This document shows, piece after piece, positions 22,361-34,153 of a stretch of DNA of 64,000 nucleotides. The translations under genes and the position numbers were made by a program. Below the pieces are notes generated by a model. The model saw only the letters and a program-made list of their open reading frames with translations. It ran no database searches and was not told where the DNA came from. Each line of letters starts with the position of its first letter. Position 1 is the first letter of the stretch. Location of the stretch: the NCBI GenBank assembly GCA_039545355.1, contig BCJJ01000003.1:1261092-1325091 (forward strand). The letters are read 5' to 3'. The DNA comes from Trichosporon coremiiforme. Taxonomy: Eukaryota; Basidiomycota; Tremellomycetes; Trichosporonales; Trichosporonaceae.

Positions 22361-24573
22361 TTAGTGGCCGAACTTGTTGTTGTGCAGGCCGACGAGGTCG
22401 TTCTTGGGCGAGGGCATGTTCTGGGGCCCGAGCTTGGGGGAGTGGTTCGAGAGGCCGATGAGCGAGTCACTTCCGTTCATAGGGCCGTTGCAGCCGTTGG
22501 CGGGAGGACGGTCGTCGTCGGCGAGGGCGATGTTGACGCCGCCCTGGGTGTTCTTCTTCGCCTTGGCCTTGTCGTTACGCAGCCGCTCGATGTGCTCGAG
22601 GTACTTCTCGTCAACGCCGCCCGTGACGTACTCGCCCGTGAAGACGGAGCAGTCGAACTGCTTGATGTCGGGGTTGAATTTGGCGCAAGACTCGACGAGA
22701 TCCGGCAGCGTCTGGTAGATGACGAGGTCGGCGCCGATCGTCTGAGCGACCTCATCCGGGGTGCGGCCGTAGGCGACCAGCTCCTGGGGCGACGGCATGT
22801 CGATACCGTAGACGTTCGAGTAACGGATGGGGGGAGCGCACGAAGCGAAGATGACCTTCTTGGCACCGACGTCCTTGGCCATCTGGACGATCTCCTTCGA
22901 CGTCGTGCCACGCACGATCGAGTCGTCGACGAGCAGAACAGTCTTGTCCGCGAACTCCATGGGCATAGCGTTCAGCTTCCTGCGCACGTTCTTCCGGCGC
23001 TGCGACTGACCGGGCATGATGAACGTACGGCCGACGTAACGGTTCTTGACGAAACCCTCACGGTAGGGGATACCGAGGTGCTGCGCGAGCTGCAGGGCAG
23101 CGACACGCGACGTATCCGGCACAGGGATGACAACGTCGACCTTGATGTTCGCCTTGTCGAGAGCGCGCTTAGCCTCCTCGGCGAGGTACTCTCCCATGGC
23201 CATACGGGCACGGTAGACGGAGATACCGTCGATCGTCGAGTCGGGACGAGCGAAGTAGACGTACTCGAAGATGTCGGGGGCGAAGGGAGCGGGGGCACCG
23301 ACGATCCTTCGGGTCATGCCGCCGTCGCGGGTGATGATGATGGCCTCACCGGCCTTGATGTCCTCCCATCGGTCGTAGTCGAAGTTGATACCCTGGGCCA
23401 CGATAGACTCGGAGGCGACGAGGTAGTCAGTTCCGCCGCGGGCGCCGTCACGGGTAGCGAAACCAGCGGGACGGATACCGTTGGGGTCACGGAACGCGAT
23501 CAGACCGAAACCGGCGAGCATGCCGACGCACGCGTAGGCGCCCTTGCACTGCGCCATGAGGTCGCCGATGGCGGTGAAGATATCCTCCTCATTGATACGG
23601 AACTTGCCGGTCTTCTGAAGGTTGTTCGCCAGGATGTTCAGGAGCAGCTCAGAGTCCGAGTCCGTGTTGATGTGACGGTGCGCGTCCGCGTCCAGGAACT
23701 GGCGCAGCTCGGGCGTGTTGATGAGGTTGCCGTTCTGCAGGGGAGTTAGTAACCGTCCCACTAAGGCTGGATCCGAGATTTGGGGTTTGAGGCGTTTTGC
23801 AAAGACATTTCGCCGCCATCTGGTATCGAGAACGTTGGCCAGACCCCTTCTCTTCGTTCGATCGGGGGCACGAGCCAACTTGGGAAGACCAGAATACCAT
23901 TGCACGCATGCATTAGTACTCACATGAGCGAAGGTGATACCGTAGGGCGAGTTGACATAGAACGGCTGCGCCTCGGCGTGCGCGCTGGAACCAGCGGTGG
24001 GGTAGCGGACTGGATCGATGTTAGCGACGGCGCTCACTCGACTCGACTCCGATTGCTAAGCGCCTGCAGCACGTTTGTCGCCACAGAAATTCGCTGACGC
24101 ATGCCATCATCGCTACTCACCATGTCCGACACCCATGTAGCCCTTGAGGCCAGCGACGGCCTGCGAGTCAAAGACATCACGGACCATGCCATTGGCCTTG
24201 ACCTGGTAGAAACGGCCACCAGAACCGCAGGTGACGATACCAGCTGCATCCTGGCCACTAAAGATGTCAGCGGCAAATCACAGGGCGCGGCCGGACCCTC
24301 CGAGATCCCGGACTTGACTAAACTCACCGGTGCTGGAGAAGAGAAAGACCCTCAGCGCTGCGAATATTAGTAACTGGGGCAGTGAAGTCTGCTGTATCGA
24401 CGCTGACAATGGGCAGACTGCGCTCTACGCATGGGCGTTCGATATCGGGGTGCGCTCACATTTCCGTACCACACTGGGTGGTCTGGGTCGCGAGAGGGTC
24501 GTGGAGAAGAAGACCGAGGATACCACACACTGGGATCTGTCAGTTTCTGCCGCCGATTGATGGGATGCTCACT
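22361..24573 (-). CDS. ADE4: Amidophosphoribosyltransferase (565 aa, 6 exons)
   Basis: Catalyses the first committed step of purine synthesis: PRPP plus glutamine gives 5-phosphoribosylamine. Coding exons: 24573 (one base), 24529-24460, 24357-24328, 24257-24121, 24009-23924 and 23734-22361; total 566 codons. The mature enzyme needs Cys2 as the glutaminase nucleophile. The only way to place Met before CGILGLLLHDP is to join the A at 24573 to TG at 24529-24528, so the start codon is split by a 43-nt intron. Then come LLQHRGQDAAGIVTCGSGGR, VRYPTAGSSAHAEAQPF, FAHNGNLINTPELRQFLD, and the PRPP loop VLLVDDSIVRGTTS. The last intron (189 nt) has a perfect TACTAAC branch site. The C-terminal 50 residues are a low-complexity extension. 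Divergent from VPS54. Confidence 0.95.
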
Positions 24574-25104
24574 CTTCAAAGACGATGGTCACCGATTGGG
24601 GCGATGAGGGGGAGAGTAGAGATGAGGATAGAGCAAGAGCTCTTGTGAGCGTAAGTGCTTAGTGCGGTTACGTTCAAACTCCAACTTTGGGACCTGGCGA
24701 CTTTCGGCCATTCAAAAATCCTTGGAACTCAGGGCACGGCCACAGTTCGGCTACAACCGAGTCAAATCCTCCCGGACATAAAAATTCCTTCGTATAGTCT
24801 CATGGCGCGTGCTCATGATGCATAATCAGGAGCATCCGTGGGAGACTTGCTGTGCAATGCCATGGTGCCGGCCGTGGCTGTGCCTGTGTGCCTGACTCGC
24901 GTGAGAACCACGCAGACAACAACATGGCCACGGTCCACCAGCCAAGCTGAGCCAGGCTAGACAGCCAGACAACGCACTGCTGTAACAGGTGGCCGTGTCA
25001 CCGTTGTTGCTATCTAGACTTTCAGCTCGACCCCGCCAGCCCTCGCTAGCAACTCTCCCACCTCCCTCCGACCCCGCCAAGGCAACGGCGGACGCGACTC
25101 AGAC
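24574..25104. promoter_or_regulatory. Divergent promoter between ADE4 and VPS54, with TGACTC elements
   Basis: 531 bp. Two Gcn4/Bas1-type cores TGACTC are present: one on the minus strand at 24759-24764, about 190 bp from the ADE4 start, and one on the plus strand at 24893-24898. In budding yeast such cores drive ADE genes; relevance here is inference. ATAAAAA lies at about 24779. Confidence 0.4.
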
Positions 25105-28100
25105 ATGTCAAAGTCGGCGTCCGGCTCAGCCTCAGGCCGACAGGGCCACGATCCGACACTGCCCCCGATCGTGACCACGCCCGCACCGTCTTCCCCGCCG
25201 GCCTCGGAGTCCTTCCTCTCCGAGTTTGACGGCACCGCTGGAAGCGTCATCGACACCTCGTACGACGCAGGATGGGATACCCCGACCGACGCAGCTTCCT
25301 TGAACATCGTTTCCTGGAAGCTAGGTGTCAATGCACGCGTCGAGGATGGCATCGAGAAGCGTGGCTTCAACGGTGAGTGTGGGAGATGCCGAGCTACGTG
25401 CGGCGTTTCTCCTCTCCGGCCCAATAGAGCGCTAACCTCTCAGCTATCTCTGCCGTACTCGCGCATCCCACGAAGAAAGCAAACCCATTGCGTGCATCGC
25501 GCAAGCCTCTTCCTCCTGTGGCCCAACCTCCACCTCTGCTGCCCAAGCCCTACGCACCGTCCTACTACGATGGTTACCTCAAGTCCATCGCGCCGCTGTA
25601 CGAGCAGTTCATTCAGTCGCAGGCGGCTGCGACGGCATCAGCCGGGGACATCGATCTCCAGCAGCGCAAGTCGGCCGACGACCTTCCCTCACTTGACAAC
25701 ATCCCTGCCACATTCTTTGACACCAACTTCGACTTGGCTAACCCGACGACTTGGAACGACCTTATGAGTACCGTCCCCGACTCTGTCAAGAACCGTGATG
25801 ATGAGCTGCAGGATGTCCTGTCGACGCATCTCGACAACCTCGAGCGCCATCTGGTGCACGAGATCACACTCCGAAGCTCCTCCTTCTTCTCCGCCCTGTC
25901 CAACCTCCAGGACCTCAACGCTGAGTCGACCTCGTGCCTCACACGCATCGCCGACCTGAAATCGTCTTTGAAGGACGTTGGTTCGAAGCAGGCTCGTAAG
26001 GGTCTCGAGATCATCGACGCACAAGCCCGGCTGAAGGATCTTCGAGTGACGGAGAGCGGTGTGAAGCGTATGGCTGAGCTCGACGAGATTCTGCGTGTCG
26101 CTCGTGGCCTGGCCGATGGAGGCGACTGGTCTGGCTCCCTCGATTGCGTCGAAGATGTCGTTCGATGGTGGGAACGGAACGACAAAGACGGCAAGGAAGG
26201 TGACAAGAACAGGGCGTTGGCCCTCAATACGTTGCCGGCTCTCACGAACCTGCCAACCTCGATTGCTGTTCTGACGACCAACATCGCTTCGCAGCTGGAG
26301 AGTGTCCTCAGCTCAGTCCTGCAGACATTCCTCTCGGAGTCCGACCATGGAAAACCGTTCGACCCGCAAGAGCTCCGAGCTCGCGTCGGCGCCATGCTAA
26401 GCGGACTGATGCGTTGCGGCAAGGGCGACTCGCTCATCATCATCTGGCGAAATGCGGTGACGATGGCTATCCGGGAAGGTTTGCGACAGGTAAGCTACAA
26501 CTCCAGGTGCAAGCTAACCACAGCATCTCCCTGGTTCCTCGCCCCAGGACGACGAGGATGTAGACAAGGCGACAGAGGTCCGCGGACAGACCCTCGCCCA
26601 GTCGCTGCAGTCGATGGACCATGCCCAGTTCCTCGAGCTCTGCAAGAAGATGTACGGCTCGATGCTGACTCGATTGCATCTCGTTCATGAGGTCGGCGAG
26701 GAGATGGCGGCTATGATGAGCGAGAACCAGCACATCAAGGCGCTCATCATTTCGGTGGGAAGCGACGCTCCCCTACTGGCGAGGTCCCCGGATCTGCCGC
26801 CATTCGAGCCATCGGACGTCCTCTCATCGGCTTGCGAGCTCGCCAACACGCGTGCCTCCAAGATTCTGTCGGTTCGGAACGAGCAGCACGCCTCGCTCCC
26901 GATCGAGCAATTCGTCGAGGTGTTCAACGAGAGCTGGCAGTTCGTCGTGGCGACTGAGGTGCTCGCCAAGCGAATGATCGTTTCGCTGCGAGGTGTTGCG
27001 GCTTCCCAGGCTCGCGCGTTACTGGTCTCGTACCACGCGCAGAAGCTGACCAGGTCGGCGAAGCTCGTGGAGGAGGAAACTTGGGTGCAGATCGACGTTC
27101 CGCCAGCGACGCAGCACGCTGTCGACCTTATGGTCGAGGCGGCCGTCAAGGACCCGGCCGAATGCTTGATCCCGTTCAAGTCGTCGAACGGCACGAATGG
27201 AGATCAGCAGCAGCAGGGAGTCACGAAGCTGATCAACATTGAGGGCAAGTCATTCTTCGTCGTTACCGCCACGTCCGAGTCACTATCTCTGCTTTCGGAC
27301 TACCTCGCCGTTGTCATCAATTTGGAACTCGTCGTCACCGACGTCATGTCGCGGATAATCGAGTTCTTGAAAAGCTTCAACTCCAGGACGTGCCAGGTTG
27401 TCCTCGGTGCTGGTGCGATGCGATCGGCCGGCTTGAAGAACATTACGGCGAAGCACCTTGCTCTCGCGTCTCAGTCGCTGTCCGTCGTGATTGCGCTCAT
27501 CCCCTACATTCGGGAATTCATCCGGCGGCACCTGAACCCGAAGCAGGCTGTTATGCTGACCGAGTTTGACAAGCTCAAGGGTGACTATCAGGAGCACCAG
27601 AACGAGATCCACGCCAAGCTCGTTGCGATCATGGCGGACCGCTTAGCTGTCCATGTCAGTGAGCTGCGTGAGATCGACTGGGAAGCGACGCCTGCCAAGG
27701 AGGGCCCGCACCAGTACGCTCAGATGCTTGTCAAGGAAACCGCAACCCTGCACAAGGTGCTCTCCAAGTACCTTGCTTCCAACACTGTCGTCGCCGTTAT
27801 GTCGCAGGTGCTCGCCGCTAGTGTGCACCGCCTATCGGAAGAGTTCGCCAAGATCGAGCTCAAGTCGGAAGACGCGAAGAAGCGCATGCTGCAAGACGCC
27901 ATCCTCATCGTGCAGCGATTGACGCCTCTGTCCGAGCTGCCCGAGACTCTTGAGTCGCTTGAGACCCTCGTCAAGGAGAAGCCGACGCCGAAGAAGAACG
28001 TCGCCGCAAACCTCGGCGGACTGTTCAAGCGCCACCAGAAGGAGTCGCCTACGTCTCCGGCCGCCGCGACCACGGACCTCAAGGGGGAAGAGAAGGCGAA

Positions 28101-28917
28101 GAGCCCGACTCCGCCAGAGAAGACGCGGACACCTGTTGAGAGTAAGGGCGCTGACGGTGGTGACGACAGGGAGGCTGAACGAAAGGTTTCTCCGAGGGAG
28201 TCAACGGACAAGTCCTCTGAAGAGGGGCCGTCTGAAGAGCCGGAGAAGCCCGTGGCAGAAGAGGTCAAGCCGGAAGCAGTGGCCGAAGCAGCGAAAGGAG
28301 CCAAGCCCGAAGTCGTCGAGGAGAAGCCCCCAGCACCGGAGAAGGAGGTTGTCGAGACGAAGCCTCCGATACCCGAAGAGGAGACGCCCGCGCCGCCAGC
28401 CAAGGACGACTCGACGCCGGAGGCTCCGATCGAGGACGACACGCCCGAGGTTCCGGCCAAGGACGAGCCGCCAGCAACCTCGAGCAAGGAGAGTCCGACG
28501 AAGGAAGTGGAAGCCATGCTTGCTGTTCCGGAGAAGGACACGGAGGAGGACGAGAAGCCGCCGTTACCGAAGAAGGACGTAGCCTCTGAGGCAACGCCGA
28601 CGGAATCTGCGGATGAGGCCGAGACTGAGGCTGAAGCTGTCCTTGAGCCTCCGACCAAGTCTGAGGAGGTTGAGACGAAGCCTGAGCCTGAAGCCGAGGT
28701 GAAGCCGGAGGTCCCCGCGAAGGAGGAGCCGGCTGCTGATGACACACCTGCGCCCTCTGAACCTACTCCGGCTGAGCCTGAAGCTACTCCCAACGCCGCC
28801 GACGAGCCTGCATCCGGTGCAACCTCGCAGACGAAGGACTCTGCCCCGCCAACAGCCACCAAGCCGCCACCAGCAACCCCCTCCAAAAAGAAGAAAAAAA
28901 ACAAGAAGAAGAAGTAG
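25105..28917 (+). CDS. VPS54: GARP complex subunit Vps54-like (1227 aa, 3 exons)
   Basis: Subunit of the GARP tether that receives endosome-derived vesicles at the trans-Golgi. Exons 25105-25372, 25444-26489 and 26548-28917. Introns of 71 and 58 nt; the second has an internal extra AG after CTAACCACAG. Family blocks seen: FDGTAGSVIDTSYDAGWDT near the N-terminus; YYDGYLKSIAPLYEQFIQS; HLVHEITLRSSSFFSALSNL and LNAESTSCLTRIADLKSSL in the coiled N-domain; and a C-terminal domain with LTEFDKLKGDYQEHQNEIH and AKLVAIMADRLAVHVSELRE. After about residue 930 the protein turns into a long Pro/Glu/Lys/Thr-rich tail ending in poly-Lys (KKKKKNKKKK), which is not typical of the family. Assignment is from recalled similarity and domain order. 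Confidence 0.85.
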
Positions 28918-29012
28918 CCAGTGTATACCCTAGCGCGCGATATCCATACAGCATGAATCTGCATAGACACTAATCCAAACCTAAATGGCCTAAGGCTCGC
29001 GAGTCTGCACAC

Positions 29013-31051
29013 CTAGTCGACGATGAAGCCTGCGAACACGTCCTCCTTGATTTGCCTTGCGATTGCAGCAATGAGCCCAACGTGCATAGCGTTGCCGATC
29101 ATCTGCTCCCTGGCCTCCAGCGATCCTTTAAGCCTGTATGCGTCGGGAAAGCCCTGAAACCGGCGCCGTTCGAGCAGGCTCAGCTGCCTGTTGTCCTGTA
29201 TGTTAGCTTGCCGATTTTCGCGAAGCTTACACGCCAGTGCAGCGGGTTCGTGGCCTTGGAGACAATTCGGCAAGTGCCCATCTGCGTGTACACAGGCCCA
29301 TCGGGGGGAGCGCGATTTTCCCTCCCGCTTTCGCCAGAGGGAGGGGCGTGGCGGATTCTGAGGTCAGCTCGCCAACTTCCTGGGGTGAGCTAATTCACCT
29401 CTCGTAGTCATCTGCACTGCAGCCGACGGTGAGGTGTTCCTTCGCTTTGCGGTCTGATCGTTGCAGACGCTCGGCGTATCGACTGCGTGGCGGACCGGCG
29501 TCGCACCGCCGCATACCTACTTCGGTCTTGAGGGGGTCGTAGCGCCCACCTTCTTCGTATCCCCAAGCTGGTAAGTCACCTACAGCCTGCTCGGCTGTGA
29601 GGGGCGGGAAGGCGCCGGTCCCGTCGTGACTGGAGAAGCTCTCGCCGAGGAAGACGGTGCTCGCCGGTCTGGCGTTGGCGTGTGTCGGTTCCGGGAAGCG
29701 TGGCAGCGGCGTCCCGCTCCTCGCGCCAAGTACGAAGAGACGTTTTCGGTATTGCGGCGCGCCGTATGATGCTGCATCGAGTATGGCCCAGCGCACCTGA
29801 AAGCCCAGACAGAGGAGGGAGCGCACAACGTTCTCCGCCACATTCCAGGCTACTTCCTCTGAGCCTCTTTCATCCTTGATGCCGGGGACGTTCTCGATCA
29901 GGACGAGTTGCGGAAGGACGGTAGAGATGAGGCGGAGCAGACGGGCGAGCTCATGGCCCCGCGAGTCGAGTGTGCGGCGGTGGTTCGCGCGTGTGAAGGC
30001 TTGGCTGCGAGTCAGCTTGGGGAACGACCAACGAAGCATGGGGGAGGGAAGGAGGGAAGGTGGGGGAAGGGGGACCCACCACGGCGGTCCCGCCACAAGC
30101 AACGAGACCTCGCCGATGTCTGCGGCGTCGAGAGACCCAACCTCGCGCTGAAGTACCCTCGTGCCGACGAAGTTGGCCCGGAGAGTCTGCACGCAACTGT
30201 CTTCCGTGTCGACAGCAAGTTTGAGCTCGAAGTGGTCCGATAGACCGAGCGCGCTCCCGCCGCCACCGGCGTAGAGGTCTACGGCTGGCGGTCTGATATC
30301 CTTCAGGGCAGTCGTTCGTCTCGCTTCGGCAAGCAGACACTCGCATGGGCCACGGTGTCGTTGAAGAGGAACGATGACTCTGTCTTCCCTCTGTCTGTGC
30401 GCGAGCTTGAAGCTGGGATACGAGGAGTTGAGGTGACCCGGAAGGTTGATTGCTCCCTTGCCCTTCAGCTCGGGGTATGACCACATTCTTGTCGAAGGGG
30501 TGAGGTACAGCTCGTCCTGTCGTCAGCTCCTTCTTGTGCCGGCAGCTCACCTCGAAACCGCCCTTCATTCTTCCGCAGAGCTGCACAACGACCCCATCCT
30601 GCCTGAACTCATTTACGACCCCAACACCCCACGGCTCGCCCTTCGTCTCACTCCGCCGAAATACGAGCTCGCCAACATGATACCGATCGCCGCGGTACTC
30701 AATGCCGTTGTCGAGCAAGGTGAGCTTGCGCTGGCGTTGGCGGAGATCGCGGTGGTGGCAAGAGTCGCACCCAGGGAGAGCGTCGCGGAAACAGTTGTCC
30801 TCCTTCACCCATTTGGGTGCCGGGAGAGTGGTGAGCTTGACACTATCGGGGGTGGAACAGCGTTTGTGCGCTCTCATCAGCCCGAAGAACGTGGTGACCA
30901 GGTACTGGACGTGTATTTCCCCGCCGACTAGGGAGGTGACCACGCCATAGATTGGCTTGCCCTGGTAGGTGAAGGAGACGACGTCGCCGAGATTGATCCG
31001 CTGGCCGCGCTGGGCAGTGTGCCGCTGCTTGCCAGGTCGTGTCGGGGGCAT
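29013..31051 (-). CDS. DNA (cytosine-5) methyltransferase with BAH domain (617 aa, 5 exons)
   Basis: Transfers a methyl group from S-adenosylmethionine to cytosine C5 in DNA. Exons: 31051-30551, 30516-30080, 30004-29399, 29357-29231 and 29195-29013; introns of 34, 75, 41 and 35 nt. The N-terminal third is BAH-like (LGDVVSFTYQGKPIYGVVTS to ELVFRRSETKGEPWG). Catalytic motifs in order: I, DLYAGGGGSALGL (about 247); IV, GPPCQAF, whose catalytic Cys313 codon TGC is split TG|C by the second intron; VI, IENVPG (about 349); VIII, APQYRKRLFVLG (about 396); IX, RRFQGFPDAYR; X, QMIGNAMH (about 588). The donor of that second intron is GTGGGT, unlike the others. The final motif reads GNAMH where most enzymes have GNAVP. 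Single BAH and small size suggest a DNMT1/DIM-2-related enzyme without the usual long N-terminus. Confidence 0.9.
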
Positions 31052-31276
31052 TGTGAATGGGGAGACATAGCGAAAGAATGAGCTGGAGGTTAGAAGTGAG
31101 TGTGAGTGTGTCAGTGAAGTGTGGGGAGTGCGAAAGGAGGGGCGCAACGGTGTGTGGATGACTGGACTATGGACTAATTGCTACAAAGGTTGTGCCAACG
31201 CGTCTTCCTTCCTTCCTCTTCGTCCTATGCTGTCGCTGCGTCGCTGCCTTCCTCGCTCTATCCTACACTCTAGTAT

Positions 31277-32281
31277 CTAGGTCGCCCTACACTCAAGCAC
31301 GCCGAGACTAACCTCCCCCGCGCCCTCCAACCCCTCCCCACCACCCCAACTGGCTCTCTTCCCTTCCTCTGGGCGTGGCATGACAATCAGCACGCCAACC
31401 CCCACCTCCTCCCCAACTTTAAGCTCACAGTCGCCTATCCTCGGCTGCTCGACCTCGACCTCCTCTCCACCATCCCTGTGCTTCCTCGGCACAAAAGCGA
31501 GAAGCGCGTCCCTCATTTCGTGCGAGAACGGGGGCTGTGTCGTCGGCACGCGGCCGAGCTTGGGCATATGCCCATACCCGAACCGATGCAGTGAGGCTGG
31601 CTGGACTTTCTCTAGTCCCCATTCGCCTTCTCCCTTTGCCTCCTGCTGCTCCTCCCAGAGCGTCCTCTCGGAGCCATCAGAAGTCGGGCGCACGACAGCC
31701 TTGCCCTTCCCCCATCCTCCCACTTCGTCCATAGTCCCAGTCCCTAGCTTCGACTTCTCCGGATACGTCGTGTACGGCACTGTGGGCTCGAGGCACATCT
31801 CCTCGTCCCACAGGGTCGGGACCTCCATCACCTCCGCGCGATCTGGTGGATTGAGGTCCCATCGCCCGCCCAGAAAGGGGTTGCGGTAGACCGGCTCCGG
31901 AGCTCCGGTGAGGCGGGCGTGGATAAGTTCAGCGCGGAAGGCGCGGCGGAAGTGCCAGGCCCGGAAGAGCAGGCCGGCGACTACGATGAGGAGCACGATG
32001 AGGACGGCGACGAAGGCCCAGAGGTAGAGTTGCGTGCCGTCGCTAACCTGTTAGCATGAACTTTCAAGCAAGAGTGGGCCCTGGGGCAAGGGGGTGCGAG
32101 GCAGGAGTGGCGGGGGAGGGGAGCGCATGATCCGGGAGATAGCGCAGAGCGCGCTAAGATCAGAGAGCATGGAGACACAGATCTGAGGACCCCACGGCCC
32201 ATGCGCTCCCGACAGTGGGTGTGCGGAACGTCTGGAGAAAGTCAAAACTCACCCATAATCGTAATCCCAGTCGGAAGACAT
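31277..32281 (-). CDS. One-pass membrane protein, unrecognised (264 aa, 2 exons)
   Basis: Exons 32281-32253 and 32042-31277, separated by a 210-nt intron (GTGAGT; CTAAC; acceptor GTTAG chosen because it alone keeps the frame). The protein opens with a short acidic, Tyr-rich stretch (MSSDWDYDYGDGTQ), a single strong membrane helix (LYLWAFVAVLIVLLIVVAGL, about 15-34), and then an Arg-rich juxtamembrane segment, so the long C-terminal part should face the cytosol. The tail has conserved-looking pieces: RNPFLGGRWDLNPPDR, EVPTLWDEEM and PFSHEMRDALLAFVPRKH. No enzyme motif. Function not recognised. Confidence 0.7.
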
Positions 32282-33298
32282 GGTCCTTCTCTCGCTGGTC
32301 TGTTCCTGCCTATCGTGTATGATTCCAGCAGTTTATGTACAACAACAACATCTCATTTTCCCCCCATGCAACACATCCTAGAGAGAAGCGGTGAGGGCCA
32401 ACGTCGCCGATCACTACTCTGCGGAGAGTATGCGGAGCAAGCAGGAGCAAAGGAGCAGGGCAAAGCACAGCGTAGCTAATGCTGTGAATTCCGGGCGCCG
32501 ACGTCATGCTGGCATTGCTGGCCCTTCGGTGGCCTTCGGTCTTCGCTGCTGTGGTATGGGCGACGTCACACCACCGTTTTGGGAGCTGCTTACTCCATCT
32601 GACTTGGAAAGCGGTACGCTCCCTCTTATCTCGACTATCTGTGCTCGGTAATCGCGCACTGATGACTGCTGTATACAGTAGATGGGCCCCGCTCTCGAAG
32701 ATCTCGCAGACGATGGGCGTCGCTTGCGCCACGCTCGTAAACATGCTAGTTGAGTAAGCTCGGCTGGCTGGCTCGCTTCGCTCGCCCGCTGGTGAACTTG
32801 TGCCCGCTGCAAATGCAAAACCATACATAACTTGCCTCCCGACCAAGCGGGAGCTTCATACAACTACTATCTGGCGCGACGACGTGGACGGGTTTTGATG
32901 TTTTATGTGTGTGTGGACCTGGAAACAAAACTTGACTTCTGACTTATCTTCACTCTCGACTCGACGACCCTCCGACGTACGACGTATTCTGCGCCTCGTT
33001 CTCCTTGATTGTTGTTGGTGTGGTGTGGCCCGGAGGCGGATGTTGTAGGTGTGTTGTTGTGGTTGTTGGGGCTCGGTGGCCAGGGTAGTATGGTCCGGGG
33101 ACCGAGATGAGCGTGTTGGTGTAAAGGTGGTTAGTTGCGATGTGGATACAATGGTTGTGATGTGCTGCGAGAGCTAGTTGATGTACTGCGGGAGCTGGTG
33201 CGTGTGGGGCCCAAAGGCCATCGTTACAAGACGTTCGTGCGCCCCGGATCGGCGCTGCCTGTTCTTCAGGCGTAGTTATTGACTACCGGATCAGGCGC
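32282..33298. other. Intergenic, about 1.0 kb
   Basis: Promoter of the membrane protein and 3' region of the next minus-strand gene. From 32950 to 33200 the sequence is TG-rich on the plus strand (runs of GTTGTTG and GTGTGG), that is, pyrimidine/CA-rich on the minus strand. No gene seen. Confidence 0.5.
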
Positions 33299-34153
33299 TT
33301 AGAAGTGCACCTGGTCGCGGAGAAGCCGCTCGCCCATCTAATCGTTAGTTCGAGCTGGAGCAAGTGGTGAGATAAACTTACAGGGCTCACGCCACGCCTG
33401 CGTGCGGTGCTCTCGGAGAAGCGACGGCGGGAGCCGGCAATCGTGCCACCGCGCTGCACGTTGGCGTCCGCGGGGGGAGGGGGCGGGTGGGCGGCGAGGC
33501 CGTCGTTGGGCTTGAGACTACCAATGGGCGTCGAGTTGGGCGGCGAGGGGACGGGCGGAGGGACGTTCTGAGGCTTGGGGTTAGTACCAGCTACGCGCTT
33601 CGCTTCCTCGGTGCCCGTGCAGATGGGGAACGCTGTGTGCTGCGGCACTCCCAAGGCATTTCTACGTCAGACGTCAAAGAAGCCTGCCTTGCGGGGGTTC
33701 GGGCGCACAGAACAACGCTTCCGCATCTGCTGGACTCGCTTGACTCACCCTTCCTCCGGCACCGAAGCCGTTGCTGAAGCTGAGACGACGCAAGACGCCC
33801 TGGCCGAGGGCAACCTTGTCGCTGAGCGGGCCGCCGCTGGGTGGCGAGCCGACGCTGCTGTTGCCCAGCTGGGAGCCGAGCAGGCTCGAGCCAGCGCTCA
33901 TGGACATGCTGGCGGCGCGACGCTGGCCGCGCTGAGCGGCAGCGTGAGCCCACGTGTGGCTGCGAAGGTCACCAATGTCGTCGTCGTCGTGGAACGAGCT
34001 ATTGGGAGGCGAACCAGCACTCATACCCGTAGTCTGCGAGGGCGACTTAGGCGAGAACGCCGACCACCGCCCGAAGATGGGGTGCGACGTCGAGAGAGAC
34101 GGGAACTGCTGCGAGTTCTCCTGCGAAGCGATGGGGATTGGCTCAGCGGGCAT
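33299..34153 (-). CDS. Conserved Ser/Pro-rich protein ending in RRRGVSPMGERLL (233 aa, 3 exons)
   Basis: Exons 34153-33749, 33639-33382 and 33337-33299. The last exon is only 39 nt but completes a motif I recall from many uncharacterised fungal proteins: FSESTARRRGVSP joined to MGERLLRDQVHF, stop. The 44-nt intron before it has a textbook CTAAC. For the first intron (109 nt) the acceptor GCCGCAG was chosen to keep the frame into FPICTGTEEAKR; the branch site CTGAC lies some 30 nt before it, so this join is the weakest. The N-terminal half holds HPIFGRWSAFSP and many Ser-Pro sites, suggesting a phosphorylated, mostly disordered protein. Biochemical role not known to me. Confidence 0.7.

Noticed and set aside
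22334..23749. 471-codon plus-strand frame opposite ADE4
   Set aside because: Val/Asp/Glu/Leu-rich antisense shadow of a conserved enzyme.
27720..29012. 430-codon minus-strand frame opposite the VPS54 tail
   Set aside because: Ser/Gly/Val low complexity mirrors the Pro/Glu/Lys repeats of the plus strand.
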